DNA of 64,000 nucleotides, from positions 237,501,661-237,565,660 of the forward strand of contig CM042685.1 in the NCBI GenBank assembly GCA_023614405.1, given 5' to 3'. This DNA is from Avena insularis (Eukaryota > Streptophyta > Magnoliopsida > Poales > Poaceae). The notes beneath the pieces are model-generated. The model made no database searches. It was not told where the DNA came from and worked only from the letters and a program-made list of their open reading frames with translations. The number at the start of each line of letters is the position of its first letter. The first letter of the stretch is position 1. Below are positions 21,776 through 31,798 of the stretch, in pieces. The translations under genes were made by a program, and so were the position numbers.

Positions 21776-21838
21776 CCAAATCGACAGAAGATGACCCAAT
21801 TTCTCTCATCTTCTGTCGATTCGGACGACATATTTACA
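21762..21838. repeat. 33-bp inverted repeat with 11-bp loop
   Basis: The left arm is 21762-21794 and the right arm 21806-21838. The arms are complementary except for one position, with loop CCCAATTTCTC. The arms also encode matching peptide pieces outward on each strand (SSSVDLDDIF on minus, SSSVDSDDIF on plus), as expected if one coding segment was copied in inverted orientation. Confidence 0.9.
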
Positions 21839-23212
21839 TTGCTCTGTCATAGGCAAATCCTGCGCCACCATTTTGCTCCATTCGAGCTTTCTATCCAAGG
21901 AAGCTTCTTCACTAACGAGCAGGTAAACGACACCGTCGACGAAAGAGCCTTCTTCCTCTACTTCTTCAAGATGTCATCTTCATCATTTGATAGTCAGATT
22001 GTTGTGTATAACATCTAACCCTAGCTCCGGTAGCTTAGATCCATTACCATGTGATCCCTATTAGTAGTTCTAAAGGTTGTATGGTAGATTTTGCAACTCT
22101 TATTTCATGATGTAGTGTGGGAAGAGCTATTAGATGGACGCTTTGTGGTAGTGTTGGTTGCTTTGATTGATCTCCATTACTGTATAGTCCATGTATAAGC
22201 GCGATAGTTGGTGCGGGGATTGGTTCTAAATGTACAGTTCTTCTCCTTGTACCAACAATCCGCTTATACATGACAACACCCAAGGAAGAGTATTAACAAG
22301 GGTGATAGTGTTGCATTGTTCTTCTTCACAATGCTTCTTTGAATGTTAGATGTGGTGGATTTGTTAGCAGTTTGTTAGTATGTTAGAAGTGGTGACATGT
22401 CTTGCATGCTTACCATTAATCTTCTACTCTAGTTGTTCGATTTGTGTTGTAGGAGAAGGGGCAACTCGCCTAATCTGTCGGCAACCTCAGGGCTACTACT
22501 ACGATATGTGTTGATGCCTAATAGATGCTACCCAATTTGGAAGAAGAACGTCATGACATGACCACCTTCTTTATGTACCCGCGTCCTCAACATAAAAGAG
22601 GGTCTCTGGATCGTGGGTTTAAGCAGAAGGAACTTGAAGCTATTGTATAGGATTTCTTATGTTCTATGGCCGCCGAGTTAATGTTGGTCAAATCTACAAC
22701 CATACAAGGTATTTGAGAGCTAGGTGGGTTTAGGTGCTCAAGCTCAAAAGGCTTGAGGATGTGCGTTGGGAGGAGGAGCAGACATCAACTATTATGATAG
22801 ACGCCAAGCTATACTTTGACCATATCTAGGTTGGATAAATTTGTACCTTTTCAGTACGTTTAGTAAAAATAATTACTGCTCATGAACTAATTTATACGGT
22901 ACTAATCAGGATCTTATCTAACAATGTGAATATTGTTTTGTATAATGTAGAATCAAGAGCATAGATTAAACTTCGTTTCGAGAAGCCATCATAATTGACG
23001 GAGAATTGAGGTTGACCTCTGTACGCGTAGGAGTGTAGTTGATCTGGCCACAGTCACCTTGCTAGATCAATGGATGTTCTTCATGTCAAAATGAGCGCTT
23101 CCATATTGGCTTTGGAGTGAATTTTGGGAGACAATGTATCCCTCAACGATAAGTCTGCCCCTTATATATTGCGCTACTTTGACGATGATACCAAGCATAT
23201 TAGCAGAATTTG
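21839..23212. other. Unassigned segment
   Basis: A short plus-strand frame (21791-22018) encodes LSSSVDSDDIFTLL and continues to KMSSSSFDSQIVV. It is Ser/Asp-rich with no domain I can name. The remainder is AT-moderate sequence with no supported ORF. Fragments at 22440-22830 look once-coding but are full of stops. Confidence 0.3.
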
Positions 23213-23233
23213 CCCCCCCCCCCCCCCCCCCCC
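23213..23233. repeat. Homopolymer C21
   Basis: Twenty-one consecutive C. It sits at the edge of a Copia-like scrap and may mark an assembly-sensitive or rearrangement point. Confidence 0.8.
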
Positions 23234-23269
23234 GCAAATCACGGGCGCGTAGTTAATCGCCCTTTTAAT

Positions 23270-23366
23270 TAGGTGCAATTCCTTGTTTACTAACGGGTCA
23301 CTACTCCTTAATGAGCTTTATTATTTTGGTTGTTAGATCACTTGAAAGTTCTAACATTCTCCCACT
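23270..23366 (-). mobile_element. Copia LTR start with polypurine tract, minus strand
   Basis: On the minus strand the sequence reads AAGTGGGAGAA followed by TGTTAGAACTTTCAAG. This is the typical junction between polypurine tract and LTR of BARE/Angela-like Copia elements. Only about 100 bp is recognisable. Confidence 0.4.
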
Positions 23367-23613
23367 TGATCAAATGGTTAACATCATTAGTCTATGCATC
23401 AACAAAGCACCATACCAAGGTAATGTAGTCACAAGAACTGTATAGTTATTACTGAAACCCCATTATCTATAGTATAAAACTCCATATTTGCATGGATTGT
23501 GATTTAGTTTTGGTTAGGAATTTGTATGTGCAAGAAGCCATACTCCTTTCCTATGGTTATGGTTTGTTTCTTTATCATTATCAGGTGCACTTAGTGAGAT
23601 AAACATATTATCT

Positions 23614-23896
23614 TATGTTGGAAAATGCCATAGAGGCAATAATAAATGACTTATTATTTATATTTATGTTTCATGATTAAGTTTATTATTTTATGTTATA
23701 ATTGTATTATTTATGGATAATGATTATTTGGAGGAAAACCCTAATACATATGTGGAACTATAAACACCATTATAAGTTATCCCCGGTCTCGCCTCTAAGA
23801 CCGGTTCATGTATCATCGATAGTTCTGTAGGAAAAATGCAAAGTTTTGAAAAAGGTTTGCTATGATACATAAGAGGTTGACATTGTTTGTGTAACA
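23614..23896 (+). mobile_element. BARE/Angela-like Copia LTR fragment
   Basis: It begins TGTTGGAAAATGCCATAGAG followed by GCAATAATAAATGAC. Both closely resemble the LTR start of BARE-1/Angela/WIS Copia elements. It is AT-rich, lacks coding and is truncated where the MITE's target duplication starts at 23897. Confidence 0.6.
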
Positions 23897-23904
23897 GTGA
23901 CTTT

Positions 23905-24233
23905 GGGTAATTTTTTTAAAATAATATATTTTTTATTCAATTTCACAAATAATACACGAAATGAGGAATTTGCGAATCTAACGGGCCTTCTTCTTTTCAA
24001 AAGACGACCAGAGCTGGTCTTCTTTTCAAAAGACCACGGGCCCCTTCTTTAATTGAAAAGACGATCAGGAGCTAATCATGCATGGTATGTTATCCTGGTC
24101 GTCTTTTTAACTAAAGAAGGGGCCCGTCGTTTTTTGAAAAGAAGACGCTTCAAAATCTTTGAAAACGACTTAGATTAATTACAAAATTCATTCGTGTATT
24201 GAATAAAAAAAAGTATTATTAAAAAAAATTAGC
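23905..24233. mobile_element. Hairpin MITE (Mutator-like), 329 bp
   Basis: Termini are GGGTAATTTTTTT and, inward from the right, GCTAATTTTTTTAATA, continuing as a long imperfect inverted repeat over most of the element (shared TTTTTTATTCAAT, ACACGAA, GGGCCCCTTCTTTA and AAAAGACGA blocks). GTGACTTT flanks both sides (23897-23904 and 24234-24241): an 8-bp perfect duplication, or 8 of 9. A terminal GGGTAATTTTT with about 9-bp duplication is Mutator-like; 8 bp would suit hAT. No coding capacity. Confidence 0.75.
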
Positions 24234-24241
24234 GTGACTTT

Positions 24242-25177
24242 CGATAGACCCTATTTTATATACCGTGGAATGCATCGTCAATATTGTTATTGATAGTTTG
24301 ACAAAGTATTACTCGTACTCAAGATCGTACAACCATAAGACTTATGTAGGCCTTGATATGATGGATGTATCGGGATCATCAAGCGTTTCTTCATTACCGG
24401 GTAACTATAAAATCAATATTCTCTCATGCCAAAAAAGTATGCTAATATTTTATATGTTCTAGTTATGGAAATTTCTACTCCTAATGACGGAGATACACTT
24501 TGGGTCCACTAAAGTATTATGATGTTCGTCATTGTCTAGAGGGACATGTATCAAGTTGTTAGTCACGAGAACATCGATAACACGGGGGGAGTAAAAGAGT
24601 ATGTGCCAGGTAATGAGGATAACCTTCATGTTCCACCTCGGGTTATGCAAAGTATTGAGAAGAAATGCGGTGTATATCGATAAGTAATGCAGAAGATTAA
24701 CCCGATAAAGACGTTGTGCAGTGTCATTACAACACGGAGCTCGGGTGGTGGATCTTATAGACGCAGTGGCATAGCCTTAGTCGCCGCGCTTGTGCTGGCG
24801 CGACAAAAAAATCCGCCATGAATAACTGCATCGAGGATTATGCATTGGCGGCGGATTTTTTGGCGCGGCACAACCGGATCAGCCGACCTAGCGCTTCCGC
24901 GGCAGCAAGGCGCTTACGCGACGGCCCCTGTTGGGCGGCACTGCGTACATGTCGTGGCATCTGTGAGACTATGGAATAACGGCAATGCCTCGTAATGTCT
25001 CTGTCGGCGCATGCTATATGGCATTTTTGCAATTCGTTCCCTATTAAATATTTATAATACATCTCAACCTAACAAACAACATAACAAAGAACGCATAACA
25101 CACAGAATGCAACTTCAGCTGAATTAACATGAGCATTCATTATATATATATATACATTACATCTCAAGCCAACAAGT
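24242..25177. other. Unassigned, with a small GC-rich inverted repeat
   Basis: No ORF is supported. Around 24790-24870 AAAAAAATCCGCC and GGCGGATTTTTT face each other, possibly a small palindromic MITE, but edges and target duplications are unclear. An (AT)n run lies at 25141-25154. Confidence 0.3.
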
Positions 25178-25440
25178 TCACAGCTTACAAAATATGCAAC
25201 TAATTCCAACAAGTTCAAACCAGTACAAAAGATGCACCGTCACGATCAGAGAACCTGCTTTGACTGCAAAATGAAAGGCACAAACATCACCTTCCTGGAG
25301 ATTGTGTTGGCAAACAAATCCTCCCCAGTTTGTTCTGAAACTAATAGTAGTTTCATTATCACACGACTTCGCTTGAACGGTTTCTCCAGATATGTAAGGG
25401 ATAATATACTTCATAGCAAAACTGGATGAGAAACACTACA
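25178..25440 (-). pseudogene. B3 DNA-binding domain fragment (REM-like)
   Basis: The minus strand reads FAMKYIIPYISGETVQ, then TNWGGFVCQHNLQEGDVCAF and LIVTVHLL. The pattern of an aromatic residue, FV-x2-N-x-L-x-EGD-V-C-x-F and a hydrophobic strand matches the C-terminal half of B3 domains in plant REM-type transcription factors. A possible acceptor CTGTGTAG lies just upstream (about 25440). No first half or full gene was found nearby, so this is an isolated exon or captured fragment. The family match is from memory of the B3 pattern. Confidence 0.45.
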
Positions 25441-26629
25441 CAGGAAAGATAGGAACGGTTTAGATTGTTATAGTACCAGGCATGGTTGGAGTTCAAGAGA
25501 ATTACAGTACTACAAAGGGAAGATAATTGCCATATTTATTTTGTAGTTAGTGGTTTTCTTGAGGGTGCAAATATAGTAAGGAATTTCTGGCCTATAAATT
25601 CTAACAATTCGCTTCAGATTCTTCCTTCTTGAGCTGACCATATCCACTTCATTTCTAAACCTATATCGTAGGGAGTACTTTTCTAGTGATAGAATATTGA
25701 GACCTGAAACACCAAGTAAAAGAATATTGGTCGTGTTAACTTCATTGACGAACTTATATTGAAGAGTGTATGTTTTCACAAGTATATGTGTCTTGTATTG
25801 ATAGAGCCGCATACTAAGAGAAAGTTTACCTCGCATGGTAGAGGCCACATGCTGTTGAGACCTTGGAACTTTGTTACTATTGTTATTCACCATGGAAATT
25901 AAGAGGATGTAAGATAGTTTGACATCACTGCTTACTATCTAGCAATGTTAGTTTTTAGATCCCAAGACACAGTGAACTATAAAACAATGATATACTAATA
26001 AATCAAAATGCTTGTATATAAACAATGACATTTCAAGGGATTGGGGACATATGAATATGTGGTCGGGGACAGTTCCACCACGGAGGACAGTGCGATCCGA
26101 CGTGGCGTAGGAGGTAAGCGTGGCCAGGGTTAGAACCGCCAAGGGGGACGGTGCGGTTTGGCACGACACAGAGGTCAGCGCCGCCTGGGCCAGCACCACC
26201 GCGGGCTACGAAGCTGGGGCTAGGGTTAGGGTTGGTGGGGTGGGGTTTTTTCCGGATAAGGATGGGAGCGACCTATGTCGGCCGAAGGGGAAAGAACTAG
26301 TATGATTCTTAACTATGCCAACATTTGCCTTATCGATTTTTTGGCAAGTCAAACATGTCGCATATTCTCTAACATTCTCTTTGATTAATGAACATTCGTA
26401 TTGGTTAGCAAACCAAAAAAATAACACACCAAAAAGGGGAAATAGTAATTTGCATATATGGGAGATATCGGTACACATGTACTTGTGCACGAGTCGTGGC
26501 ATTGCATTGTCGAAAATGAAGAAGCCACCAAAACAACACTACAAATTACTTGATCTACTATAAAATTAATTAGTACTAAGAACTAATACTAGCAACCCAA
26601 TCAACTCTAACTCTAAATACATCTATCAA
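25441..26629. other. Unassigned segment
   Basis: No recognisable gene. A minus-strand frame at 25510-25893 (127 residues, Lys/Asn/Tyr-rich) has no domain I can name. GC-rich 26085-26260 has short frames only. Confidence 0.3.
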
Positions 26630-26990
26630 CAATCTTGTTCAACCTATTTATAATGGCTTGACCCTGCTAGCCAATCTAGCGCACCCGCTCAATCAGCACT
26701 GCAACGCGATCATTCGCTTGATTTTGCAATTTCCTGATTGCAGGTTCCATGTGTTCGTCTTACGCCACCTTCCTTCTTCTTTCGTTGTCCCCGATATTGC
26801 CCCACCAAATCTCGTGCAATGATTGTTGGAGGTGGATTGGGTGGTCTAGATCAACCCATTGCACCCAACAACATGAAGATGCACCCCAATGACGACACAA
26901 GAGGAACTTGCAGCCGGTGTCCTCTACGTAGTTCTTGTCGTAGGCCACGTATCGCCAGGCAATTACATGTTCAGGGCATTGATAGAACAT
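26630..26990 (-). pseudogene. GRF-type zinc-finger-like relic
   Basis: Reading from about 26990 on the minus strand: a Cys-containing start (FYQCPEHV), then CKFLLCRHWGASSCCWVQWV and LQQSLHEIWWGN. After a stop at 26760 it continues in the same frame as MEPAIRKLQNQANDRV and INRLNKIVDRC. The C-x4-C...C-x-WVQWVD core followed by a helical C-terminus is what grass zf-GRF proteins look like, many of them repeat-associated. At least three in-frame stops are present and no intact start was found. Confidence 0.4.
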
Positions 26991-27149
26991 GCCTGCGTCG
27001 TGTTCTCCGTTCCATTGCGGGTCATGGATGTGCTCCGTTACTATAGGAACATCGAACTTGAAAGAGAAACAACAATGCGCATTGCTAAAGTCGATAAATC
27101 AAGAAATTTTTGGATGAACACAAGAACAAAAAACCTTGTCGTGGGGTGA

Positions 27150-27931
27150 ACACGTAAATGACCATGTGGAAGCACATCCGCCTCGTCAAATACTCTCACC
27201 TCCGGAAGACGGATCTGAGATTCGACATTCACAGAAACTTCCAGCCTCGAAATACCACACTAGAGAGGGATCTGGAGGAAGAACTTGGAGAAGGGAAAAT
27301 CCTTGCTGCTTCACGGATCATTGGAGTACATCACATCATCCCCTTCATCATCAACCGCTGCATCTCGATCACCATTGCTACTCCCATCTTCCATACATTA
27401 GATCTTATTGTAATTGCAAATTCAATTGTGGTTTGCACTAGATTCATCCCCGTACTTTTATCCATCCATTTGATTATGATGATGTTGTTGATTGCTTCCA
27501 TGTGTAGTTCCCTTTGTTCTTGGGGAGATGGAGAAACCCTATCACTATTATTAAATGAAATAAAGATGGTCTATTACTTGTGTCCATGATCTATTGATTT
27601 ATGATATTGTGTTTGATCTCTCTCTTTAGATGGTATGTGTAGTCAGCCACATATCATTTTCCTTCGGGAATAAAGAGAGGGTGATATCCTTAGGACATGT
27701 ATAGGAGTATGTCCAGTGTTACTTTCATGACTACAAGCATTGGCTTATAACCTACACGGTCAAAGGAGGAATAAAGAGATATTCACTAAGCTAATTACGA
27801 TATCCAAAACCAATGCGCTAAATTGCAAAGTTATGCTACGAGTTATTCTAGATTCTAGACGCTAGATAGCAACCGGAAGACTAGAAGGGCGACTGATTTT
27901 TTACGTCAAATAGGCCAACCAACGCCCAATT
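27150..27931 (+). mobile_element. LTR-like leader fragment, low certainty
   Basis: 27170-27500 has the look of an R/U5 region of a Gypsy or Copia LTR: a CATCATCCCC-type, C-rich leader with many short stops and no domain. 27600-27931 is AT-rich and unassigned. The LINE coding sequence starts immediately after. Confidence 0.3.
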
Positions 27932-28777
27932 AAGATTGGAGGATGGAACAGCAGGGGGTTGGGGAACGTCCCGGCCGTCCGTGGTCTTCTGGCTCTCCAG
28001 AAGAAGGAAGACCCCGATGTTCTTTTCTTATCGGAAACAAAACTGGACAAGAAAGGGATTGCAAAACTTAAGTAGAATATTGGTATGCCTCATGTGGTCT
28101 TCAAATAGTGTGAAGGGAAGAGTGGTGGTTTGGCAATGTTTTGGAAAAAAGGAATAAATTTGAGTTTGAGATTGATGGGATGTATGCATATTGAGGTGGA
28201 CATTATAGAGAGTGATGGATTCAAATGGAGGCTCACTGGAATTTATGGTGAACCAGGGGTGGATAAGAGAGAAGAAACATGGCAGCTGTTACGAATATTA
28301 CATCTCCAAGAAAAGCTCCCATGGGTATGCATCGGTGATTTCAATGATATTATATATAGTTTCGAGAAACAAGGTGGTGCACCAAAGCCTCAAATTCAAA
28401 TGGAACGCTTTCGCAATGTTTTGAAATTTTGTATTCTAAATGACCTCGGCTTTGAGGGGGATGTTTTTACTTGGAGAGATAATAATTTTCATGTTGATGG
28501 TTATATCCATGAAAGGTTGGATAAAGCTGTAGCTAACCTGGAGTGGTGCGCTAGATTCCCAAGTTATAAAGTGGTAAATGGTTATCCTGAGCATTCTGAC
28601 CACCGACCTATACTCCTCGTGGTGGATGGGGCTGGTAGAAGAACTCGACCAAGACATAATCTGTTAAATAAGCGTTTTGAGGCTAGATGGCTGATGGAGG
28701 AGGAGTACGAGCATGTGGTCAGATCGGCATGGAAGGAAGCTGCAGATAGGGGGCATCAAACACAATGTATTTTCTGA
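27932..28777 (+). pseudogene. LINE AP-type endonuclease domain
   Basis: One continuous frame has two in-frame TAG codons (about 28073 and 28106). Blocks in order: WNSRGLGN, DVLFLSETKLD, WRLTGIYGEP, VCIGDFNDIIY, FTWRDNN, LDKAVANLEW and HSDHRPILLVV, covering the conserved endonuclease residues. The frame ends at 28775-28777 with many changes following. Family role: nicks target DNA for priming. Confidence 0.8.
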
Positions 28778-29179
28778 AATCGGTTTCAAAGGATCTTCAT
28801 GTGTGAAGCCATGATGTTGTAGGTGACCTACAATAACGAATAAATAAGTTACATGTAGAACTAGAAGGGAACAAATGTGATGCTATTTCCAATGTAAGTG
28901 TGCGAAAGGAGCAAGTGATCTATTTCAAATTAAATAGACTTGAAGATCAACTTGATATGTTTTAGAGGCAACATGCTCATGCACACTGATTGGATAAGGG
29001 AGATCGGAACACGAGGTTTTTTCATGCACAAGCGTAGGAGAGAAAAAGGAAAAATACCATAAAAACTAAAAGGAGAGGATGGGGTGGTGGTGGAAGGGGA
29101 GGAGGGTTTGAAGGCCCTCATAACTAGTTATTTCTCATCTTTGTTTACACTCATAGCAGGTGCGAATGGCAACGGGTAT

Positions 29180-30928
29180 TGGAGGTTGTTACACCGCGCG
29201 TGACAACTCAAATGAATGATATTCTCACGTCAGAGTATACTAAGGATGAGGTTAAAATGACCCTTGATAATATGGGTGATATCAACGCGCCTGGTGCGGA
29301 TGGCATGTCGGCTATCTTCTACAAGAATTTCTAGGATACAGTTGGAGGTACAGTGGTAAAGGCGGTGTTACACGTGTTGCGTAGCGGCAGTATACTGGAG
29401 GGATGGAACGAAACTATTGTTGTGTTGATCCCAAAGGTTTAGAACCCTGATCATTTAAAATATCTTCACCCGATTAGCCTTTTCAATGTGGTGTACAAGC
29501 TCATTTCCAAGGTAACCGTCAATCATCACAAGACAAGTTTGGGGGAGATTGTCTCTCCAAACCAGGGTGCCTTTGTGCCAGGGAGGCTAATCTCGGACAA
29601 CACAATTCTAGCCTATGAAATGTCACACTATATGAGAAGGAATAGGAAGGGGAAAGATGTATATATGGCGCTCAAGTTGGATATGAGCAAAGCATATGAT
29701 TGGGTTGAATGGACCTTCTTAGAAGGTATAATGAGGAATATGGGCTTCGCTTAAAAGTTTGTACCGTTTATTATGAAATGTGTAACAACTGTCTCGTATC
29801 GTTTTCGAGTGAATGAAGACTTTACTGATGTGGTGATACCTGGGAGAGGACTAAGGCAACAGGATCCTATATCTCCTTATCTTTTTCTTTTGTGCGTTGA
29901 AGGCTTCTCAGTATTGTTAAACAAGGCGGAGAATGAAGGGCTAATACATGGTATTAAATTTGCATCAGCAGCACCCCACATAAACCATCTTCTTTTTGCG
30001 GACGATTCGCTATTACTTTTGAAAGCCAATGTACAGGGAGTGGAGACCATCAAGTTAATTTTGCAAATATATGAATAATGGTCTGGGCAAATGATTAATA
30101 GGAAGAAATCACCAGTTATGTTTAGTAAAAATGAAAAAAGAAACACGAAGAATTTGTTGTTACAAAGTTTGGAACTAGGACCTGAAGTAACTGAAGGAAA
30201 ATATCTTGGTAAATGTTTTTCTTACATAAAGGAGAGAATATGGAAGAGTATACAAGGGTGGAAGGAGAAGTTGATGTTGATGGAGGCGAAGGAGATCTCA
30301 TAAAGGCAGTGGCCCAAGCTATTCCCACATACGCTATGGCATGTTTTGATTTAACAAAATCACAATGTGATTACATTGGTTATTTGGTATGTCAATTTTG
30401 GTGGTCGCAGAATGAGGAAACAAAGAGAATGCATTGGGTTGGATGGGAAAAGATGAAACTATCAAAGGAGGAAGGAGGTTTGGGTTTTCGAGACTTGTGT
30501 TCAATCTTGCTATGCTAGCACGACAGAGTTGGCACTTGTTGCAAGCACCGAATTCTTTATGTACGCAGATCCTAAGGACAAAATACTTCCCTGATGGTAA
30601 TATTTTGGCGGCCAAACCTCTAGTGGGTATGAGTTATGTTTGGAGGAGCATTCTGAAAGGTTTAGAGGTGTTGAAAGAAGGTATAATTTGGCAGATTGGA
30701 GATGGAACCAATGTGAGGATATGGGAAGATCCATGGGTACCGAGTGGTATCACTTGCAGACCTTCGACTCATAAAGGTGACAACAAGCTAAACATGGTTT
30801 CTGAGCTGATTGACTCCACTACATGTACGTGGAAGAGAGATCTCGTTATGCAAGTTCTTTTGCCAGCTGATGTACCCAATATTCTGAGTATCCCATTGCG
30901 AGAAGATATTGAAGATTTTGTGGCATGA
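29180..30928 (+). pseudogene. LINE reverse transcriptase and C-terminal region
   Basis: The RT blocks are GADGMSAIFYKNF, WNETIVVLIPKV, SPNQGAFVPGRLISDNTI, ALKLDMSKAYDWVEWTFL, QQDPISPYLFLL and LLFADDSLLLL (FADD at 29995-30006). Stops occur at about 29332, 29440, 29752 and 30076. Frame changes near 30210 and 30480 lead into the thumb region (AVAQAIPTYAMACF, CQFWWSQNEE) and WQIGDGTNVRIWEDPWVP. Order and spacing are those of plant L1 ORF2. Not functional. Confidence 0.8.
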
Positions 30929-31126
30929 CACTTTGACTCAAAAGGCATTTTCTCGGTTAAATCAGCTGAAAGGACATTCACTGTCTTAATCTATTTTAGT
31001 GTTTGTTAACAACTCGTAGATCATTTTACAGTATGCTAGTGTCTACAGGTTGGTATAATGAAAAGTGAAAAGGACTTTGACCTATGGAAGTATCCCTGCA
31101 AAATATACAGGTTTCTGGGAACTCCA

Positions 31127-31456
31127 GACCGGAGTCTCCGGTATGAATGGACCGGATTCTCCGGTGTGTTCTGGAGTTTACCCGTGAGTCTCCGGAGGGG
31201 GCTTCAGAAATCAGCCTAGGACCTTCTGTATGGGGGTCCGGATATCAACCGGGGACGGTCCGGAGTCTCCGGTGCAAACACTTAGACCGGAGTCTTCGGT
31301 GTGGCTAGACCGGAGTCTCTGGTATGCAGGGGTCCGGAGACTTTGAAGAGTTTCCGCAGGATATGTTCCCAGGGCTGCTGAGACGTACTGGATGGTGGTC
31401 CGAATCTCAGTTCGGAGATTGGCCAGAGTCTCCGGTGTAGTCCGGAGTCTCCGGTC
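31127..31456. repeat. Array of imperfect palindromes CCGGAGTCTCCGG in the Copia LTR
   Basis: At least three exact copies (near 31129, 31259 and 31442) and about six variants (ACCGGATTCTCCGGT, CCGGAGTCTTCGG, CCGGAGTCTCTGG and others) lie in 330 bp upstream of the TATA-like site, irregularly spaced. Each is a short inverted repeat around TCT. Confidence 0.85.
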
Positions 31457-31793
31457 TTACAAGTCACCCAACGGTCAGAAAACGGTTCAGTGGGTCAATG
31501 ACTATAAATATGGGATATCACCCCTTCCTCCAGCTGCTCGACCCACTCATGAACTCCAACACCATTTGATCCACCAAATCAATAAGATATCTTCATCCAA
31601 CCATCCAAAGTCATTGATCTTTGGAGAATCAAAGGAGGAGGCCTTGATCTATAGCTTCACCAAGAGAGATCTTCATTTCCCCCTCATTCACTTGAGGTCC
31701 CCCTTGCTATAGTGTTTCTTTGGAAACCCTAGCTTTTGATTTGGTTCTTACAAGCTTGTCTTTGATTGTTTGACAGCTTGCTTGTATTCGGGA

Positions 31794-31798
31794 GCCTC
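31794..31798. repeat. Athila target-site duplication, left copy
   Basis: GCCTC, identical to 58327-58331, flanks the Athila element inside the Copia LTR. Confidence 0.8.

Larger units (their letters stand above)
27932..30966 (+). mobile_element. L1-like LINE, 5'-truncated and cut by a Copia insertion
   Basis: Coding starts inside the endonuclease domain (IGGWNSRGLGN) with no ORF1 ahead, and stops abruptly at 30966 inside the C-terminal region (GIFSVKSA), where a Copia LTR beginning TGAAAGGA is inserted. The remainder of the LINE must lie beyond the window. Compared with the LINE at 16466-21775 it is AT-rich and belongs to a different group (FADD rather than YADD). Confidence 0.8.
30967..31798 (+). 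repeat. Copia 5' LTR, first part
   Basis: 832 bp from the terminal TGAAAGGA to the Athila insertion point. 31794-31798 (GCCTC) is the target duplication shared with 58327-58331. It contains an array of CCGGAGTCTCCGG-type motifs (31127-31456), then ACTATAAATATGGG (31500-31513), a probable TATA region. Confidence 0.8.

Noticed and set aside
21762..21838. microRNA precursor
   Set aside because: The arms are nearly perfectly paired over 33 bp with an 11-bp loop and belong to coding-like sequence. Better explained as an inverted copy; no small-RNA evidence is available.
16440..22100. Target-site duplication for the minus-strand LINE
   Set aside because: The flank next to the poly-A (GGTGAGAGAA) has no convincing match near the presumed 5' edge, so none is claimed.
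23213..23233. C21 run as a functional structure
   Set aside because: More likely slippage or an assembly-sensitive homopolymer at a repeat junction; noted only as a repeat.
24750..24990. A further MITE around the facing AAATCCGCC / GGCGGATTT arms
   Set aside because: Only a short inverted repeat is visible; the edges ACGCAGTG and CACTGCGT are suggestive but no target duplication was found.
31127..31456. CRISPR-like repeat array
   Set aside because: Irregular spacing, degenerate short palindromes and location inside a plant LTR exclude a CRISPR array.
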